64,000 bases of DNA, from contig NZ_CABGGS010000009.1 in the NCBI RefSeq assembly GCF_902158555.1, positions 1 to 64,000 on the forward strand, written 5' to 3'. Within the stretch, counting starts at the first letter, position 1, and each line of letters starts with the position of its first letter. Source of the DNA: Klebsiella spallanzanii (GTDB taxonomy: Bacteria > Pseudomonadota > Gammaproteobacteria > Enterobacterales > Enterobacteriaceae). Both the position numbers and the translations under genes were made by a program. A model generated the notes under the pieces. It was given only the letters and a program-made list of their open reading frames with translations. It searched no databases and was not told where the DNA came from. Below are positions 63,462 to 64,000 of this stretch, in pieces.

Positions 63462-63800
63462 ATGCGCTATCCGGACAACTGGAATGTGCAAGCCAAGTGT
63501 TTCAGGCACGACGTGCGCCCCACCAGCGCGGCGAAAAGGTGTGACGCCCGGGAAGAGTCCGGGACACAACAGGTAAGAGCATTCCCGCCACACGAGGCTG
63601 AAACCCAAGCGCCATGTGGATGCGCCGAAAAGCTACGACGGGGCGTTGGTAGAAGATCGGAGTGCTCTCTCCGTTGTGGTAATTGCGGCTATGCGCACGT
63701 GGCGAGCCAACCCGTTCATGGAATGCGTTTCCGGGCAGTGTACGTCGCCGGTTATGGCTTAACCCGGCAGGTGGAGGCACCACCGCCACAACCTGGTTAA
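63462..63800 (+). CDS. Hypothetical cysteine-rich protein in the PL operon
   Basis: A 112-codon plus-strand frame has eight Cys residues (CGCAEK, CSLRCGNCG) and ends MRFRAVYVAGYGLTRQVEAP then PPPQPG. The ATG has only a weak upstream site. The ending resembles the opposite-strand segment MRFHVVYDSPTPVRRRHLAG at 63332, so the two may be related. Codon bias is not convincing and it is reported with low confidence. Confidence 0.35.
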   Translation: MRYPDNWNVQAKCFRHDVRPTSAAKRCDAREESGTQQVRAFPPHEAETQAPCGCAEKLRRGVGRRSECSLRCGNCGYAHVASQPVHGMRFRAVYVAGYGLTRQVEAPPPQPG

Positions 63801-63819
63801 CTGTGCTGTGTGTAGTCTT

Positions 63820-63883
63820 GGCGGTTATCCAGTTTTCCACTATCCAAAGGAGGAAGAGGATAACGTTCTGATGGATAACCGCC
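63820..63883 (+). repeat. Inverted repeat enclosing a ribosome-binding site
   Basis: GGCGGTTATCCA (63820-63831) and TGGATAACCGCC (63872-63883) are perfect 12-bp arms. AAAGGAGGAAGAGG lies in the loop and the right arm covers the ATG at 63871, so folding could hide the start codon. Confidence 0.55.
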
Positions 63884-64000
63884 CTTTTTACACAATACAC
63901 AAGAGCATCACCGGGCGACGGGCTCATTACCCAATCCACCCGGGCGGATTTGCAGCCGCAGGTGCTCTTCTGTGTTGTGTACGGAGAAATTCCCGGCGGT
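63871..64000 (+). CDS. Partial hypothetical protein at window end
   Basis: The frame starts MDNRPFYTIHKSITGRRAHY and is open to the edge (43 codons). A GGAGG-type site lies ~13 bp upstream, which is long. The end of the gene is missing and no family is recognised. The DNA contains a further inverted repeat (63890-63912 with 63961-63980). Confidence 0.35.
   Translation, partial: MDNRPFYTIHKSITGRRAHYPIHPGGFAAAGALLCCVRRNSRR

Larger units (their letters stand above)
27266..64000. mobile_element. Lambda-type prophage integrated at ssrA (right end beyond window)
   Basis: About 36.7 kb carry regulators, replication, lysis, cos, packaging, head and tail genes in lambda order, mostly on the minus strand. 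No integrase, excisionase or recombination genes are seen, and the PL-side operon runs off the right edge, so the prophage continues past 64000. No frameshifts or insertion sequences are seen in the structural genes, so the visible part looks intact. Confidence 0.93.

Noticed and set aside
63502-63939. Minus-strand frame of 145 codons near the right edge
   Set aside because: It opposes the PL operon, overlaps a plus-strand frame that has a ribosome-binding site, and has no recognisable motif.

Overview
The window is an enterobacterial chromosome segment. The gene order (16S rRNA, clpB, pgeF, rluD, bamD, raiA, pheLA, tyrA-aroF, yfiRNB, rplS-trmD-rimM-rpsP, ffh, ypjD, yfjD, grpE, nadK, recN, bamE, rnfH-ratA, smpB, ssrA) is the E. 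coli-type core backbone, and nearly every product has its usual E. coli length. Two insertions relative to E. coli, an SMP-30/gluconolactonase-like gene between pheA and tyrA and a PepSY/DUF2946 pair between yfiB and rplS, together with the 16S 5' variable segment, point to the Klebsiella/Raoultella/Enterobacter group. The species cannot be fixed from this window.

Positions 1-27265 are host backbone: the 5' end and twin promoters of an rrn operon, the heat-shock genes clpB and grpE with clear sigma-32 promoters, aromatic amino-acid synthesis with the pheA attenuator and TyrR boxes, the YfiBNR cyclic-di-GMP module, ribosomal protein and tRNA/rRNA maturation genes, SRP, NAD kinase, SOS-controlled recN, two Bam lipoproteins, and the trans-translation pair smpB/ssrA.

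From the 3' end of ssrA (27265) to the end of the window lies most of a lambda-type temperate prophage. Its integrase and distal attachment site are not in view. It runs mostly on the minus strand: CI repressor, operators and cro-like gene at 62.9-61.9 kb; CII-like and Rha-type regulators; a replication initiator with internal iterons; three DNA methyltransferases; a Q antiterminator with its late promoter and terminator; holin, endolysin and spanins; a lipoprotein moron; a lambda-like cos site; then terminase, portal, a ClpP protease-capsid fusion, and the tail genes through to a tip protein. The left end carries SOS-regulated humD-like and dinI-like genes and an unrecognised 273-residue gene between two terminators.

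The most striking feature is an invertible tailspike cassette (about 29969-33685). A Pin/Gin-type serine invertase lies next to two 26-bp crossover sites in inverted orientation. One lies inside the expressed tailspike gene at codon 138. The other begins an opposing silent reading frame that encodes a different spike body. Inversion would keep the first ~143 residues and swap the rest, so the phage can alternate receptor-binding spikes. Each spike body is followed by its own small gene.
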